Below, in pieces: positions 1-7,859 of a stretch of 28,116 nucleotides of DNA. The notes under the pieces are model-generated. The model worked only from the letters and a program-made list of their open reading frames with translations, was not told the DNA's origin and searched no databases. This DNA is from Pseudomonadota bacterium (GTDB lineage: Bacteria; Pseudomonadota; Alphaproteobacteria; Micropepsales; Micropepsaceae). Made by a program: the position numbers and the translations under genes. The DNA is taken from contig JAKAVI010000149.1 in assembly GCA_021817355.1 (NCBI GenBank), positions 1-28,116 on the forward strand, read 5' to 3'. Positions within the stretch are counted from its first letter, which is position 1. Each line of letters starts with the position of its first letter.

Positions 1-72
1 CTGCGCGTCAGCCGCGAGGTCGAAATCGAAGGTCTCGACATCAACCTCCATGGCGAGATCGTTCACGGCTAG
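1..72 (+). CDS. amtB: Ammonium transporter, C-terminal end (partial)
   Basis: Frame 1 is open from the window edge and ends at TAG 70-72. The 23 residues end in EIEGLDINLHGEIVHG. The Glu-x-Glu-Gly-Leu-Asp...His-Gly-Glu pattern is the conserved cytoplasmic tail of Amt/MEP ammonium transporters, the segment that contacts the PII protein GlnK. Only this tail is visible, so channel residues cannot be checked. The position upstream of an aminotransferase and ftsK matches a common alphaproteobacterial gene order, which supports the call. A strong terminator follows 22 bases later, so this unit ends here. Confidence 0.8.
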   Translation: MRVSREVEIEGLDINLHGEIVHG

Positions 73-94
73 CGGCCGCTCCTCGTACAGCACT

Positions 95-127
95 AAAGGC
101 GCCCCACCCCTGGGGCGCCTTTTTTTT
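95..127 (+). terminator. Rho-independent terminator of amtB
   Basis: A 12-bp perfect stem (95-106 with 111-122, GC-rich core GGCGCCCC/GGGGCGCC) closes a CCCC loop, and the 3' arm runs into eight consecutive T (120-127). It lies 22 bases after the amtB stop codon. Confidence 0.93.
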
Positions 128-231
128 GACTGAGCTTACCGAGATTTCAGCTTGGAGTTAGCGCCATTTCATGCAAGCCCCTAATGAGCCGCTATATTCT
201 CATGGCGTCGGTTCTGTCGATGGAGGTGCCC

Positions 232-849
232 ATGAGAATCGCAAAAGCCACTCTGCTGGCAACCATTGCGGCCACAGTCGTGGCAACATCGGCCGGCATG
301 GCAGCGGTCGGTTCCACCAATACTGCCCCACCCATGCACACACTTACGGTCAAGGCTCCAGACGGAAGCATTGCGCGGATTTCCTATAGCGGCAGCGTCG
401 CCCCGATCGTGCACTTCGTGCGGGGGCCTCAGCGGACTGCTACCGCAGCTCCGGCGTGGCCGTTCGCCAATGTCGCGCGCATATCAGCGGCCATGAACCG
501 TGAAATGGACGTGCTGATGCAGCAGGCGGACCTGCTGTCCTCTCCCATGCTCGGCATGGGGCCGATTTATAATGCGGCGCTACTGCATCCCATGGGACCA
601 AGCGGGTGGCCAATGATCGAGCGGGCCGCAGCCGGACCTGGCATGTGCATGCAATCGGTCGAGGTCTCCCGAATCGGTAACGCCGCGCCGCATATCGTCG
701 AACACATGGTGGGCAACTGTGGCAAAAAAGAAGGCATGTCGGCCACGGCTTTTCTGCCCCGCAATGGCGAGGGCCATCTTGTTCCCCTCGGGCCGGCGGC
801 AAGCCATCACGCGCCTCAGGTCCGCGAAGTTCACTATTTGCCGCAGTAA
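232..849 (+). CDS. Exported methionine-rich protein of unknown function
   Basis: I do not recognise the family. The ATG at 232 is preferred over the upstream in-frame ATG at 184 because GGAGGT (222-227) sits 4 bases before it, and because the protein then begins with a clean signal peptide (MRIAKAT, hydrophobic core to about residue 22, Ala-rich cleavage region). The mature protein would be periplasmic or secreted, about 180 residues in all. It has 14 Met in 205 residues. A helix-like segment (about 79-105) contains ARISAAMNREMDVLMQQA. Two cysteines (139 and 163) could form a disulfide, and the tail is His-rich (192-193, 201). It stands alone between the amtB terminator and a strong hairpin at 873-901, so it is probably monocistronic. 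Metal binding is only a speculation from composition. Confidence 0.75.
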   Translation: MRIAKATLLATIAATVVATSAGMAAVGSTNTAPPMHTLTVKAPDGSIARISYSGSVAPIVHFVRGPQRTATAAPAWPFANVARISAAMNREMDVLMQQADLLSSPMLGMGPIYNAALLHPMGPSGWPMIERAAAGPGMCMQSVEVSRIGNAAPHIVEHMVGNCGKKEGMSATAFLPRNGEGHLVPLGPAASHHAPQVREVHYLPQ

Positions 850-872
850 ATCGGCAAAGCGGCCGCCTTGCA

Positions 873-901
873 GTGCGGCAGGTTACCCCCACCTGCCGCA
901 C
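873..901 (+). terminator. Stem-loop after the exported protein gene
   Basis: An 11-bp perfect inverted repeat (873-883 GTGCGGCAGGT, 891-901 ACCTGCCGCAC) with a 7-base loop lies 24 bases after the stop at 849. There is no T-tract, so it is either a weak or factor-assisted terminator or an mRNA 3' stabiliser. Confidence 0.45.
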
Positions 902-976
902 GCGGGGCGGCTAAAATGCGATGGGCATTGGACGGGCGAGTCCGGCACGCGGTAATGTGTACCGCGAACCAGCTCT

Positions 977-2197
977 ATGTCCCGCATGAACATGCCCCTC
1001 TTCCCCGGTCGACTGTCTCTCCTGCCACCATCTCCGTTCGCCCGCCTTGCCGATCTGCTCAACCCCCTAGCGCCAGGTGGTGCCCCGATCAATCTGTCGG
1101 TGGGCGATCCCAGAGGGCAGGTTCCGAACTTTGTGGGCGAGGTCATCTCCCAGAACGCCCACCGCTTTGGCGAATACCCCCCGATCCAGGGCACGGACGA
1201 ATGGCAGGAAGCTGCACTTGGCTGGCTGCGGCGGCGCTTCGATCTGCCAGCACAGGCCATTGGTGGACAGCATCTGCTGCCCCTCAACGGCACCCGTGAG
1301 GGCCTGTTTCTCGTGCCCTTCATCGTCACGCCCGAAAGCAAGAATGGCGCCCGTCCGGCAATTTTATTGCCCAACCCGTTTTATCAGGCTTACGCTGCCG
1401 CGATCCTGGCCGCAGGCGCGGAACCCGTATTTGTGACCGCAGATGCGCAGACCGGGTTTTTGCCCGCTTTCGATCAGCTGCCCGAATCAGTTCTGCGCCG
1501 TACCGTCGGCTGTTACATCTGCTCGCCGTCCAATCCGGAGGGAGCGATTGCGGACCGCGCTTACTGGCAGAACCTGTTCGCCCTGGCTGACCGCTACGAC
1601 TTCACGATTTTTGCTGACGAGTGTTATGCGGACATCTATTGGGGCGCCCGGCCCCAGGGCGCGCTTGCGATTCGTCATCTCCTGAGCGGGAGCTTTGCGC
1701 GTCTGCTGACCTTCCACTCCTTGTCCAAGCGCTCTGCCTTGCCGGGACTGCGATCGGGTATCGTGGCTGGGGATGCAGCGCTGATTGCCGCCTTCATGGC
1801 CTGGCGCAACTATGCAGGTCCGCAGGTTCCCATACCCTTGCAGATGGCCAGCGCCGCTGCCTGGAGCGATGAGGAGCATGTCGCCGGAAATAGGGCGCGT
1901 TACGCTCAGCGATTCGCTGCCGCACGACGCCTTCTCGGCAATCGTGCGCGTATCCCCGATGCCGGGTTCTTTCTGTGGCTGAGGACGGGCGATGGCGAGG
2001 CCGCAGCCATCAAGCTGTGGCAGGAGGCTGGCATACGGGTCGTCCCCGGCGCCTATATGGGCCGGCCGGCGGTAGCCGCGGATCCCTCCTCCAATCCAGG
2101 CATTCCTTACATCCGCGTTGCTCTTGTTAGTGATTTGTCAACCATTGAGGCAGCTATTGGAAAACTGGGTGAACTACTTTTCACCCCGGGAGCGTGA
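977..2197 (+). CDS. PLP-dependent aminotransferase, class I/II (DapC/AspC-like)
   Basis: A fold-type I aminotransferase of 406 residues, a normal family length. Visible active-site landmarks: SPSNPEG with the PLP-contacting Asn186; FADECY with Asp214 (pyridine nitrogen) and Tyr217; SLSKRS with Schiff-base Lys251, followed by PGLRSG; and PYIRVAL with Arg380, which normally binds the substrate alpha-carboxylate. Its closest look is to enzymes annotated as succinyldiaminopimelate or aspartate aminotransferase. The substrate cannot be fixed from motifs, so no symbol is given. The start is uncertain: ATGs at 977, 986 and 992 are all in frame and none has a clear Shine-Dalgarno. The stop codon reaches into the ftsK start region (GTGA at 2194-2197), so the two genes are probably cotranscribed. 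Confidence 0.88.
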   Translation: MSRMNMPLFPGRLSLLPPSPFARLADLLNPLAPGGAPINLSVGDPRGQVPNFVGEVISQNAHRFGEYPPIQGTDEWQEAALGWLRRRFDLPAQAIGGQHLLPLNGTREGLFLVPFIVTPESKNGARPAILLPNPFYQAYAAAILAAGAEPVFVTADAQTGFLPAFDQLPESVLRRTVGCYICSPSNPEGAIADRAYWQNLFALADRYDFTIFADECYADIYWGARPQGALAIRHLLSGSFARLLTFHSLSKRSALPGLRSGIVAGDAALIAAFMAWRNYAGPQVPIPLQMASAAAWSDEEHVAGNRARYAQRFAAARRLLGNRARIPDAGFFLWLRTGDGEAAAIKLWQEAGIRVVPGAYMGRPAVAADPSSNPGIPYIRVALVSDLSTIEAAIGKLGELLFTPGA

Positions 2198-2199
2198 GC

Positions 2200-4644
2200 A
2201 TGCCAGCCCGTCGCAGTCTTGGCGTTTATCAACCGCGATCGCGCAAGAATGCCCTCGCGGACCAGCTGGCCGAAGCCAGGCTGGCGATGGCGCGCTTCCT
2301 GCGGTTACTTTCTCTGCGCCTGACCGGACTAATGCTGTTTGCCGGCACGAGCGCCGCGCTTCTGGCCCTCGTCACCTACAATTCGGCGGACGCCAGCCTC
2401 GACAATGCCACCGGAGCCTCGCCCACCAATCTGCTGGGCAGCCTTGGTGCGGTGGCCGCAGATCTGATGTTGCAGACATTCGGCGTCGCAGCGCTCGCCC
2501 TCCTGGCACCGCCAGCGGTGTGGGGTGTAAAGGCCCTGGCCGGAAAGCCTCCACCCGAAGCCACCTGGCGCGCCCTGTCCTGGCCCGTCGGCGCTACACT
2601 GATTGCCGCGGGCTTGGGTGTACTGCCGGCACCTCAAGCACTCCCCGCTGGGGCCGGCGGCCTGATCGGCATCGCCGCTTCCGGCCTCGCTGGTCATGTC
2701 GGTACCGTCTATCATTTGCCGTGGCTCGGCATCGCACTTCCATTACTGCTTTTGCTCACGGGCCTGCCCTTGAGCTTTATTGCCACGGGCCTGCGCTTCC
2801 TGCCGCTGCTGCGTGGCACTTCGGATCTGGCGGTCGGCGTATTCTGGCTGGTAACGCATCTGAGCCCTTCGCGACTACCCAAGCTGAAGCTTCCGGGTTT
2901 CGGCAAAGATACCGATCAGGAGCCATCAGCGCAGGACGAAGCCGGTGGGTGGTCGGTTGACGAGGAGGAGGAGGAGGAGGACTCCCAGGATCTCGGGCTT
3001 GATCTTCGCCCCGAGCCGATCGCCGCAGGCAGGCTTGCGGAACGCCGCGAAAATCGCATCAAGCGCGAGGCTGCTCGCCGCGAACGGCAGAAACCAACCC
3101 GACAGCCGGGGCTTGCACTGTTGGCCGGTGAATACCAGATGCCTCCTCTAGGTCTTCTCGCCGAGCCGGTACAACTTGCCGATCACCGAACTCTTTCCGA
3201 CGAGGCCCTGGAAGAGAATGCACGCATGCTCGAAGCCGTGTTGGGGGATTTCGGAGTACGTGGGCGCATCGTGGCCGTGCGGCCTGGGCCTGTGGTCACT
3301 CTCTACGAATTTGAGCCCGCTGCCGGTGTGAAGTCCTCCCGCGTCATCAGCCTCTCCGACGATGTTGCCCGTTCAATGAGCGCGGTGGCAGCACGCATCG
3401 CCGGCATCCCCGGACGCAATGTAATCGGCATTGAGCTTCCCAATCAGGACCGTGAGACGGTGTTCTTGCGCGAGCTGAGATCGACCGGCGAATACGAAAA
3501 GGCCCGTGCACCTTTGGTCCTCGCGCTTGGCAAAACCATTGGCGGTGAACCGGTCATGGCTGACCTTGCCAAGATGCCTCATCTTCTGATTGCAGGGACG
3601 ACGGGATCGGGCAAATCGGTCGCAATCAATACCATGATCCTCTCGCTGCTCTACCGCATGCCGCCGGAGCTGTGCCGACTGATCATGATCGATCCCAAAA
3701 TGCTGGAACTATCCGTATACGAAGGCATTCCGCATCTTCTGTCACCCGTGGTCACCGATCCCAAAAAGGCCGTGGTCGCGCTCAAATGGGCGGTGCGCGA
3801 GATGGAAGAGCGCTATCGCAAGATGTCCAAACTAGGTGTGCGCGGCATTGAAGCCTTTAACGATCGCGTGCGTAAGGCGAAGGACAAGGGCGACGTCCTC
3901 AAGCGCACGGTGCAGACCGGCTTCGACCGGGAAACCGGAAAGCCGGTTTATGAGGACGAGATTCTCGAACTTGAACCGATGCCCTATATCGTGATCGTCG
4001 TCGATGAGATGGCAGATCTCATGATGGTCAGCGGCAAAGAGATTGAAGGTGCCGTACAGCGGCTCGCGCAGATGGCACGTGCCGCGGGCCTGCATTTGAT
4101 TGCAGCCACCCAGCGGCCTTCGGTTGACGTCATTACTGGCACGATCAAGGCCAATTTCCCGACCCGGATCTCATTTCAGGTCACCAGCAAGATCGACAGC
4201 CGCACCATCCTCGGCGAGCAGGGTGCCGAGCAGCTGCTTGGCCAGGGCGACATGCTCTACATGATGGCGGGTGGACGTATCCGCCGTGTGCACGGCCCGT
4301 TCGTCTCTGATCATGAGGTTGAAGATGTCGTGCGCTTCCTCAAGTCCCAGGGCACGCCAAATTATCTTGACGCCGTCACAGAGGAGCCCGACGGCGACGT
4401 GGGCGACGATCCTTACGGTGTGTTCGGCGGGGGCAATGGTGAAGCCGGCGACGATCTTTACGATAAGGCGCTAGCCGTCGTCGCGCGAGATCGCAAGGTT
4501 TCGACCTCCTATATCCAGCGGCGCCTTACCATCGGCTACAACCGCGCGGCAAGGCTGATCGAACGGATGGAAGAGGAAGGCGTAATCTCAAAGCCCAACC
4601 ATAAGGGCCAGCGCGAAGTGCTTCTTCCCGACCACGCTGATTAG
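2200..4644 (+). CDS. ftsK: DNA translocase FtsK
   Basis: A septum-anchored motor that pumps chromosome termini during division. The N-terminal 220 residues contain about four or five hydrophobic segments (about 43-62, 83-108, 128-145, 174-198). A short acidic/charged linker (run of Glu at about 255-261, then Arg-rich) leads to the RecA-like motor, which has Walker A GTTGSGKS (466-473) and Walker B IVVDE (Asp602, Glu603). The C-terminal gamma winged helix (about 753-808, [20 protein letters not shown]) reads KOPS sites. At 814 residues the linker is short, as is usual in Alphaproteobacteria. GTG at 2194 is also in frame, but ATG 2200 has GGGAG (2188-2192) at 7-base spacing and is preferred. 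The gene abuts the aminotransferase, suggesting one transcript. Confidence 0.97.
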   Translation: MPARRSLGVYQPRSRKNALADQLAEARLAMARFLRLLSLRLTGLMLFAGTSAALLALVTYNSADASLDNATGASPTNLLGSLGAVAADLMLQTFGVAALALLAPPAVWGVKALAGKPPPEATWRALSWPVGATLIAAGLGVLPAPQALPAGAGGLIGIAASGLAGHVGTVYHLPWLGIALPLLLLLTGLPLSFIATGLRFLPLLRGTSDLAVGVFWLVTHLSPSRLPKLKLPGFGKDTDQEPSAQDEAGGWSVDEEEEEEDSQDLGLDLRPEPIAAGRLAERRENRIKREAARRERQKPTRQPGLALLAGEYQMPPLGLLAEPVQLADHRTLSDEALEENARMLEAVLGDFGVRGRIVAVRPGPVVTLYEFEPAAGVKSSRVISLSDDVARSMSAVAARIAGIPGRNVIGIELPNQDRETVFLRELRSTGEYEKARAPLVLALGKTIGGEPVMADLAKMPHLLIAGTTGSGKSVAINTMILSLLYRMPPELCRLIMIDPKMLELSVYEGIPHLLSPVVTDPKKAVVALKWAVREMEERYRKMSKLGVRGIEAFNDRVRKAKDKGDVLKRTVQTGFDRETGKPVYEDEILELEPMPYIVIVVDEMADLMMVSGKEIEGAVQRLAQMARAAGLHLIAATQRPSVDVITGTIKANFPTRISFQVTSKIDSRTILGEQGAEQLLGQGDMLYMMAGGRIRRVHGPFVSDHEVEDVVRFLKSQGTPNYLDAVTEEPDGDVGDDPYGVFGGGNGEAGDDLYDKALAVVARDRKVSTSYIQRRLTIGYNRAARLIERMEEEGVISKPNHKGQREVLLPDHAD

Positions 4645-4736
4645 GCCATTTTTGGGTCAGAAGATTCCTGCCGCGTTCCTTGCCGTTCAATTCGAAAGAA
4701 GGTCACCGCGGCGTTGGGGCGTGCTGTGCATCAGGT

Positions 4737-4871
4737 CTGCGAGAACGCCTAACTCGCCATAGGGTCAAGCAGCTGGCGCGCCTGCTTGAACGGATGGAGG
4801 AGGAAGACGCGATCTCACAGCCCTGCCGCAAAATAAGCTCTACGGACCGCCAAGAGCAACGCTCTCTTCCT
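4737..4871 (+). pseudogene. Decayed copy of the FtsK gamma domain
   Basis: In the frame running 4680-4916 (TTG start, no Shine-Dalgarno) the translation includes RERLTRHRVKQLARLLERME, continuing EEDAISQP. The FtsK C-terminus just upstream reads [20 protein letters not shown], continuing EGVISKP. The best block, 4782-4823, matches 4555-4596 of ftsK at 35 of 42 bases. The similarity continues weakly to RQEQRSLP against GQREVLLP. There is no motor domain, so this is a relic: either a tandem duplication of the ftsK 3' end or a leftover of a second FtsK-like gene. Expression is unlikely but not excluded. The rest of the 263-base gap shows nothing else. Confidence 0.6.
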
Positions 4872-4907
4872 GCCTCCTATCACGTTACCTGTACGCCGAC
4901 CCGGACC

Positions 4908-5522
4908 TCACAATGAGGACAGGTAGGCAGAAATGTCGCGCATCTGCTGGTCGCTCATGTGCACGACGTTGGCATGCATGATCATGTTCTGCCGCTCGTT
5001 GTCGCGGAAGGCGAGTAGCTGTGTAGCCAGATACTCGCGATGCTGGCCTGCGAGGCGCGGTATCGTCGCGCTGCCAGCACCGGTTGGACCGTGACAGAGC
5101 TGGCAGGCAGGGACTTGTTCTGAGGCAATCCCCTTCTCGAAGATCTCCTTGCCGGCAGCAATTTCCTTGGCGTCCTGATTGGTGTCAGGCGGAGGAGGCG
5201 GCAGCGCGGAAAAGTAACTCGCGACTCGATTAATTACATCATCCGTCAGCCGATTGGCCATGCCCCACATATACGCCTGTGCATGTGGGTCATCGCGCTT
5301 GCGATCGCGAAAATTATGCAACTCCCGGACGAGATACTGCTTATTCTGTGCAGCGAGGTTGGGAAACAATGGTGAAGTGGAAATCCCACGGTCACCATGG
5401 CACTGGCTGCAAACCTGGGCGACGGTCTGTGGCTCAGGCGGAACCTTTGTCTTGGGCGCCGCCTTGGCCTGGACGCCCAGAATGGCTGCGCCCGCAAGCA
5501 GGGCAACTGCGATTCTTTTCAT
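4908..5522 (-). CDS. Dihaem cytochrome c4 family protein (Cyc1-like)
   Basis: A periplasmic electron carrier of 204 residues. ATG 5522 is chosen over GTG 5537 because the protein then starts with a typical Sec signal (MKRIAVALLAGAAILGVQAKA), with GGAG 9 bases upstream. Two c-type domains in tandem are visible: haem 1 CSQCH (38-42) with likely Met88 ligand in WGMANRL, and haem 2 CQLCH (140-144) with likely Met182 in MIMHANV. Each domain ends in the c4-style 'SYF/AYL' helix, and a Pro-rich linker (108-112) separates them. The gene follows the cytochrome-porin gene by 15 bases, so they are almost certainly cotranscribed. In known systems c4 proteins pass electrons between an outer-membrane or membrane donor and a terminal oxidase. 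The partner role here is inferred. Confidence 0.9.
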   Translation of the reverse strand: MKRIAVALLAGAAILGVQAKAAPKTKVPPEPQTVAQVCSQCHGDRGISTSPLFPNLAAQNKQYLVRELHNFRDRKRDDPHAQAYMWGMANRLTDDVINRVASYFSALPPPPPDTNQDAKEIAAGKEIFEKGIASEQVPACQLCHGPTGAGSATIPRLAGQHREYLATQLLAFRDNERQNMIMHANVVHMSDQQMRDISAYLSSL

Positions 5523-5537
5523 GGTCACATTCTCCAC

Positions 5538-6995
5538 TCAGAACGCCAGCCAGAGATAGGCATAAAGCGTGTTGTTGTCCGAAGCGTTGGTCCCAAGACC
5601 ATTGTAGTTATGGGTTGCACCGTCGAACTTGCCATAGATGGTATAGGCCAGACCGAGTTTGGTATTGAGCCAGGGCAGATAGTCGGCTTCCAGCACAATG
5701 CCGTCACTGTCAGGTTTTCCACTAAGCGAGCTGTAGACGAGCGGTTCGCGACTGCCGAAGGTATCAAACAGATCGATACTACCGCCGATCATCCGGTCAT
5801 AGAAATATGAAAAACTCGCCCGAGCGGTGTTCAACGTGTCGCCGGAGGCTTTGAAGTTTGTGCTGTTGGCAAGGTTGTAGGCGTTGATGGTGCTGTTCAA
5901 GGTCCGGTTTTCGTGGATCCAGGTCCCCGCGATGGTGAAGATGTTATGCGTGGCGATGTACTGGTACTGGCTGTCGAGGGCGACATCGACGTAATTGTCC
6001 GTCGGACCTGCCGAGAGCGTCTGACAGGGCCCGGAGGAGGTCGTGTACACATCCACGGGATTGCCAGCGGCGTTGGTCAGCTGGGTGAGCACATTGCAGG
6101 CTCCAGCAATGCGCGTCTGTGCCGCCATGCCATAGGTTCCGACCTCGAAGGAGTTGGAACCCCAGTCCCATTCGCCGGCAAAGCGCCAGTAGGGGGCAGC
6201 GCCACTGATGAGCGTCTGGGCGGTGGTATCGTAAGGCTGACCGACACCCTGCGGGGCGGAGGTGTAAACGCCGAACTCGCCATACCAGGTATTGTTGAGC
6301 ATGGCATAAGCGGTGACACCGGCGATATTGCCCGCCAAGGTCTGGTCGATCAGCGTCGCTGCCTCCGGCGTCGCAGCCGCCGAACCCGTCATGTAGGGGT
6401 TGTACCAGGCAGGAACAGTGTTCCACAGATCCTGTACCGTCGGGTTGTTGTTGAGGCTGATACCCCAATTGAACTTGTTGCCCTGCCACATCATGTTGTT
6501 GGCATAGCGGATGTCGGTGTTGTCCATCCCGATCGAGCCGCTGCTGGGATCATAGGTCAACTGAATGAAGCTGCCCACGTGGGGCGTGATCTCGCCAGCG
6601 TAAAACAGGCTGAGCTGTTGCGGAAATGACGCCGTGTCATTTTGGGCATGTCCCAGGCCATTGCTGTCCGGCTGCGATGCCGAGGTGTGCAGGTATGATG
6701 CAACAAACATCGCCGAAACCGGCGAAAAGAAGCTGAGTTCGAGACTGCGCTGGCGTCGCGTCGTGTCCTGAACCTGTTTGCGATTGTTGATGACGTACCC
6801 ATTCAGCTTGAACCGACGGCCAAATGGCGTCAGCTCGGGAAACACGGTGTGGCAGGCCTCGCAGGCCAGCCCGGTCTGCCGCGCATAGCTAGGTACGGCG
6901 GCTGCCGGTCCGCCGGAGGCAGCCCAAAGGCTCAAGGCCCCAAAGCCTATGAGCAATGCCGCCTTGCCAGTCATGCGACGCGACATAGATGTCAT
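5538..6995 (-). CDS. Outer-membrane monohaem cytochrome-porin fusion (Cyc2-like)
   Basis: 485 residues. A signal peptide (to about residue 33, ...PAAA|VPS) is followed at once by YARQTGLACEACHTVFPELT, with one CXXCH haem site (Cys45, Cys48, His49), then PFGRRFKLNGY. The remaining 400 residues have porin character: alternating polar and aromatic strands, many Asn/Thr/Tyr/Trp, no long hydrophobic helix, and a C-terminal strand ending YAYLWLAF with the terminal Phe used for barrel assembly. This architecture, a small N-terminal haem plug plus a beta-barrel, is that of Cyc2, the outer-membrane iron-oxidising cytochrome, and of many uncharacterised relatives. Two Cys (in AGACNV and SGPCQT) may pair in a loop. 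The start has AGGAGAGGGG 8 bases upstream. The function is inferred: electron transfer across the outer membrane, direction unknown. Confidence 0.8.
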   Translation of the reverse strand: MTSMSRRMTGKAALLIGFGALSLWAASGGPAAAVPSYARQTGLACEACHTVFPELTPFGRRFKLNGYVINNRKQVQDTTRRQRSLELSFFSPVSAMFVASYLHTSASQPDSNGLGHAQNDTASFPQQLSLFYAGEITPHVGSFIQLTYDPSSGSIGMDNTDIRYANNMMWQGNKFNWGISLNNNPTVQDLWNTVPAWYNPYMTGSAAATPEAATLIDQTLAGNIAGVTAYAMLNNTWYGEFGVYTSAPQGVGQPYDTTAQTLISGAAPYWRFAGEWDWGSNSFEVGTYGMAAQTRIAGACNVLTQLTNAAGNPVDVYTTSSGPCQTLSAGPTDNYVDVALDSQYQYIATHNIFTIAGTWIHENRTLNSTINAYNLANSTNFKASGDTLNTARASFSYFYDRMIGGSIDLFDTFGSREPLVYSSLSGKPDSDGIVLEADYLPWLNTKLGLAYTIYGKFDGATHNYNGLGTNASDNNTLYAYLWLAF

Positions 6996-7084
6996 GATAC
7001 GATCCCCTCTCCTGTGACCAGAAGTTCCTTACACGGGTGTTAGAAACCCGGCGCAAGCTCTAGAGAGCAGGCCACGAATAAAGT

Positions 7085-7098
7085 TGCGCGAGATCAAT
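7085..7098. promoter_or_regulatory. FNR/FixK-like binding site
   Basis: TTGCGCGAGATCAA lies between the divergent cytochrome genes, centred about 96 bases upstream of the cytochrome-porin start and about 150 bases upstream of the class I cytochrome start. One half-site (ATCAA) is perfect and the other (TTGCG) is a variant seen in alphaproteobacterial FixK/FnrL boxes. It would put the cluster under oxygen-limited control. This is a match by eye only. Confidence 0.5.
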
Positions 7099-7166
7099 AA
7101 ACTGCCCCCCAGGGCGATAAAGTCGCACTCATTCGAGCAGGCGGAACAATCCGTCGCCTAGCCACA

Positions 7167-7189
7167 TTACCTACGCAATTGCTATGTAA
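7167..7189. promoter_or_regulatory. Imperfect palindrome, possible operator
   Basis: An 8-base palindromic centre GCAATTGC (7175-7182) is flanked by TTAC-x-TA on the left and TA-x-GTAA on the right, with one unpaired base on the left. It lies about 50-75 bases upstream of the class I cytochrome c start, where an operator or activator site would be expected. No regulator is recognised. Confidence 0.35.
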
Positions 7190-7195
7190 GGCAAC

Positions 7196-7225
7196 GATGG
7201 AAGGTCGAAAAAGGTTCGACCCATC
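7196..7225 (+). promoter_or_regulatory. Leader hairpin before cytochrome c gene
   Basis: GGTCGAA (7203-7209) pairs with TTCGACC (7215-7221) around the loop AAAGG. GATG (7196-7199) and CATC (7222-7225) extend the stem past a three-base bulge. The hairpin ends 4 bases before the GAGGG ribosome-binding site (7230-7234), so it could affect mRNA stability or translation. Confidence 0.4.
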
Positions 7226-7240
7226 GCGCGAGGGATTATG

Positions 7241-7624
7241 ATGAAGCGTTTTGGAATGATCACAGCCGTGGCGTTGGGCGCCAGCCTCTTTGTCGCAAGC
7301 CAGGCATTTGCTGACGGCAATGCAGCCCAAGGCAAGACGTTCTTCGCTGGCGTCTGTGCCATGTGCCACAATGACGTCAAGGGCGGGGGCGCCAAGATTG
7401 GCCCCGATCTTTATGGGGTGGTGGGACGCAAGGCAGGCAGCGTTGCCGGCTTTGCCTACTCGCCGGCCATGAAGAAGGCGGGCTTCGTGTGGACTGAGCA
7501 AAAGCTCGCCGCCTACATCGACAACCCGCAGAAGGTCGTACCGGGCAACCGCATGCCTTATGCAGGCACGAATAATATGGAGAAGGCGGAAAATGTGGCC
7601 GCCTATCTGGCGACACTGAAATAA
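7241..7624 (+). CDS. Class I cytochrome c (c2/c550 type), periplasmic
   Basis: A single-haem electron carrier of 127 residues. The signal peptide [13 protein letters not shown]...SQAFA is cleaved near residue 24, leaving a mature protein of about 100 residues. It carries the haem site CAMCH (39-43) and the distal ligand Met105 in NRMPYAG. The segment [20 protein letters not shown] is the classic mitochondrial/c2-type signature. Two ATGs are adjacent, at 7238 and 7241. GAGGG (7230-7234) is 6 bases from the second and only 3 from the first, so 7241 is chosen. The gene is divergent from the cytochrome-porin/c4 pair and shares their upstream region, so it may be the next carrier in the same chain or simply the cell's general cytochrome c2. 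Confidence 0.93.
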   Translation: MKRFGMITAVALGASLFVASQAFADGNAAQGKTFFAGVCAMCHNDVKGGGAKIGPDLYGVVGRKAGSVAGFAYSPAMKKAGFVWTEQKLAAYIDNPQKVVPGNRMPYAGTNNMEKAENVAAYLATLK

Positions 7625-7657
7625 TCGCCGCCAAACTCCGGTCTACCGGTCTACGAG

Positions 7658-7687
7658 GGGCCTGCGTCACCACGACGCGGGCCCTTT
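7658..7687 (+). terminator. Likely terminator of cytochrome c gene
   Basis: GGGCCTGCGTC (7658-7668) pairs with GACGCGGGCCC (7674-7684) over 11 positions with one T-G wobble and a 5-base loop. It is followed by only three T, so it is a moderate intrinsic terminator 33 bases after the stop codon. Confidence 0.6.
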
Positions 7688-7746
7688 GCCTTATGGGCCC
7701 AGGGCCTGGGCGCTGACGTCGCACCCCGCGCATACCACGGCTTTCG

Positions 7747-7776
7747 TTGACAGCGAGGCAAGCTCGCGCCTAGTTT
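7747..7776 (+). promoter_or_regulatory. Candidate promoter of etfBA-hbd
   Basis: A perfect -35 hexamer TTGACA (7747-7752) is followed after 18 bases by TAGTTT (7771-7776), a weak -10. It is placed between the upstream terminator and the etfB start, leaving a leader of about 75 bases. Confidence 0.4.
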
Positions 7777-7859
7777 TTGCGCCGCACAAGAAACCGGCGG
7801 GCGGGCGTGGGGGAATGACCCCCCGCAAAACCCACCTCAATTCGGGGAAGTTCGAGCGC

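Noticed and set aside
2118..2960. Plus-strand open frame of 280 codons overlapping ftsK
   Set aside because: It lies in another frame over the FtsK membrane domain, with an Arg/Gly/Ala-rich composition typical of GC-driven shadow frames.
5913..6629. Plus-strand open frame of 238 codons
   Set aside because: It is antisense to the cytochrome-porin gene, has no ribosome-binding site and no recognisable protein features; long antisense frames are common at this GC content.
7686..7859. N-terminal extension of EtfB by 58 residues
   Set aside because: EtfB proteins start at MKVLVPVKR. The extension has no family similarity and covers the candidate promoter.
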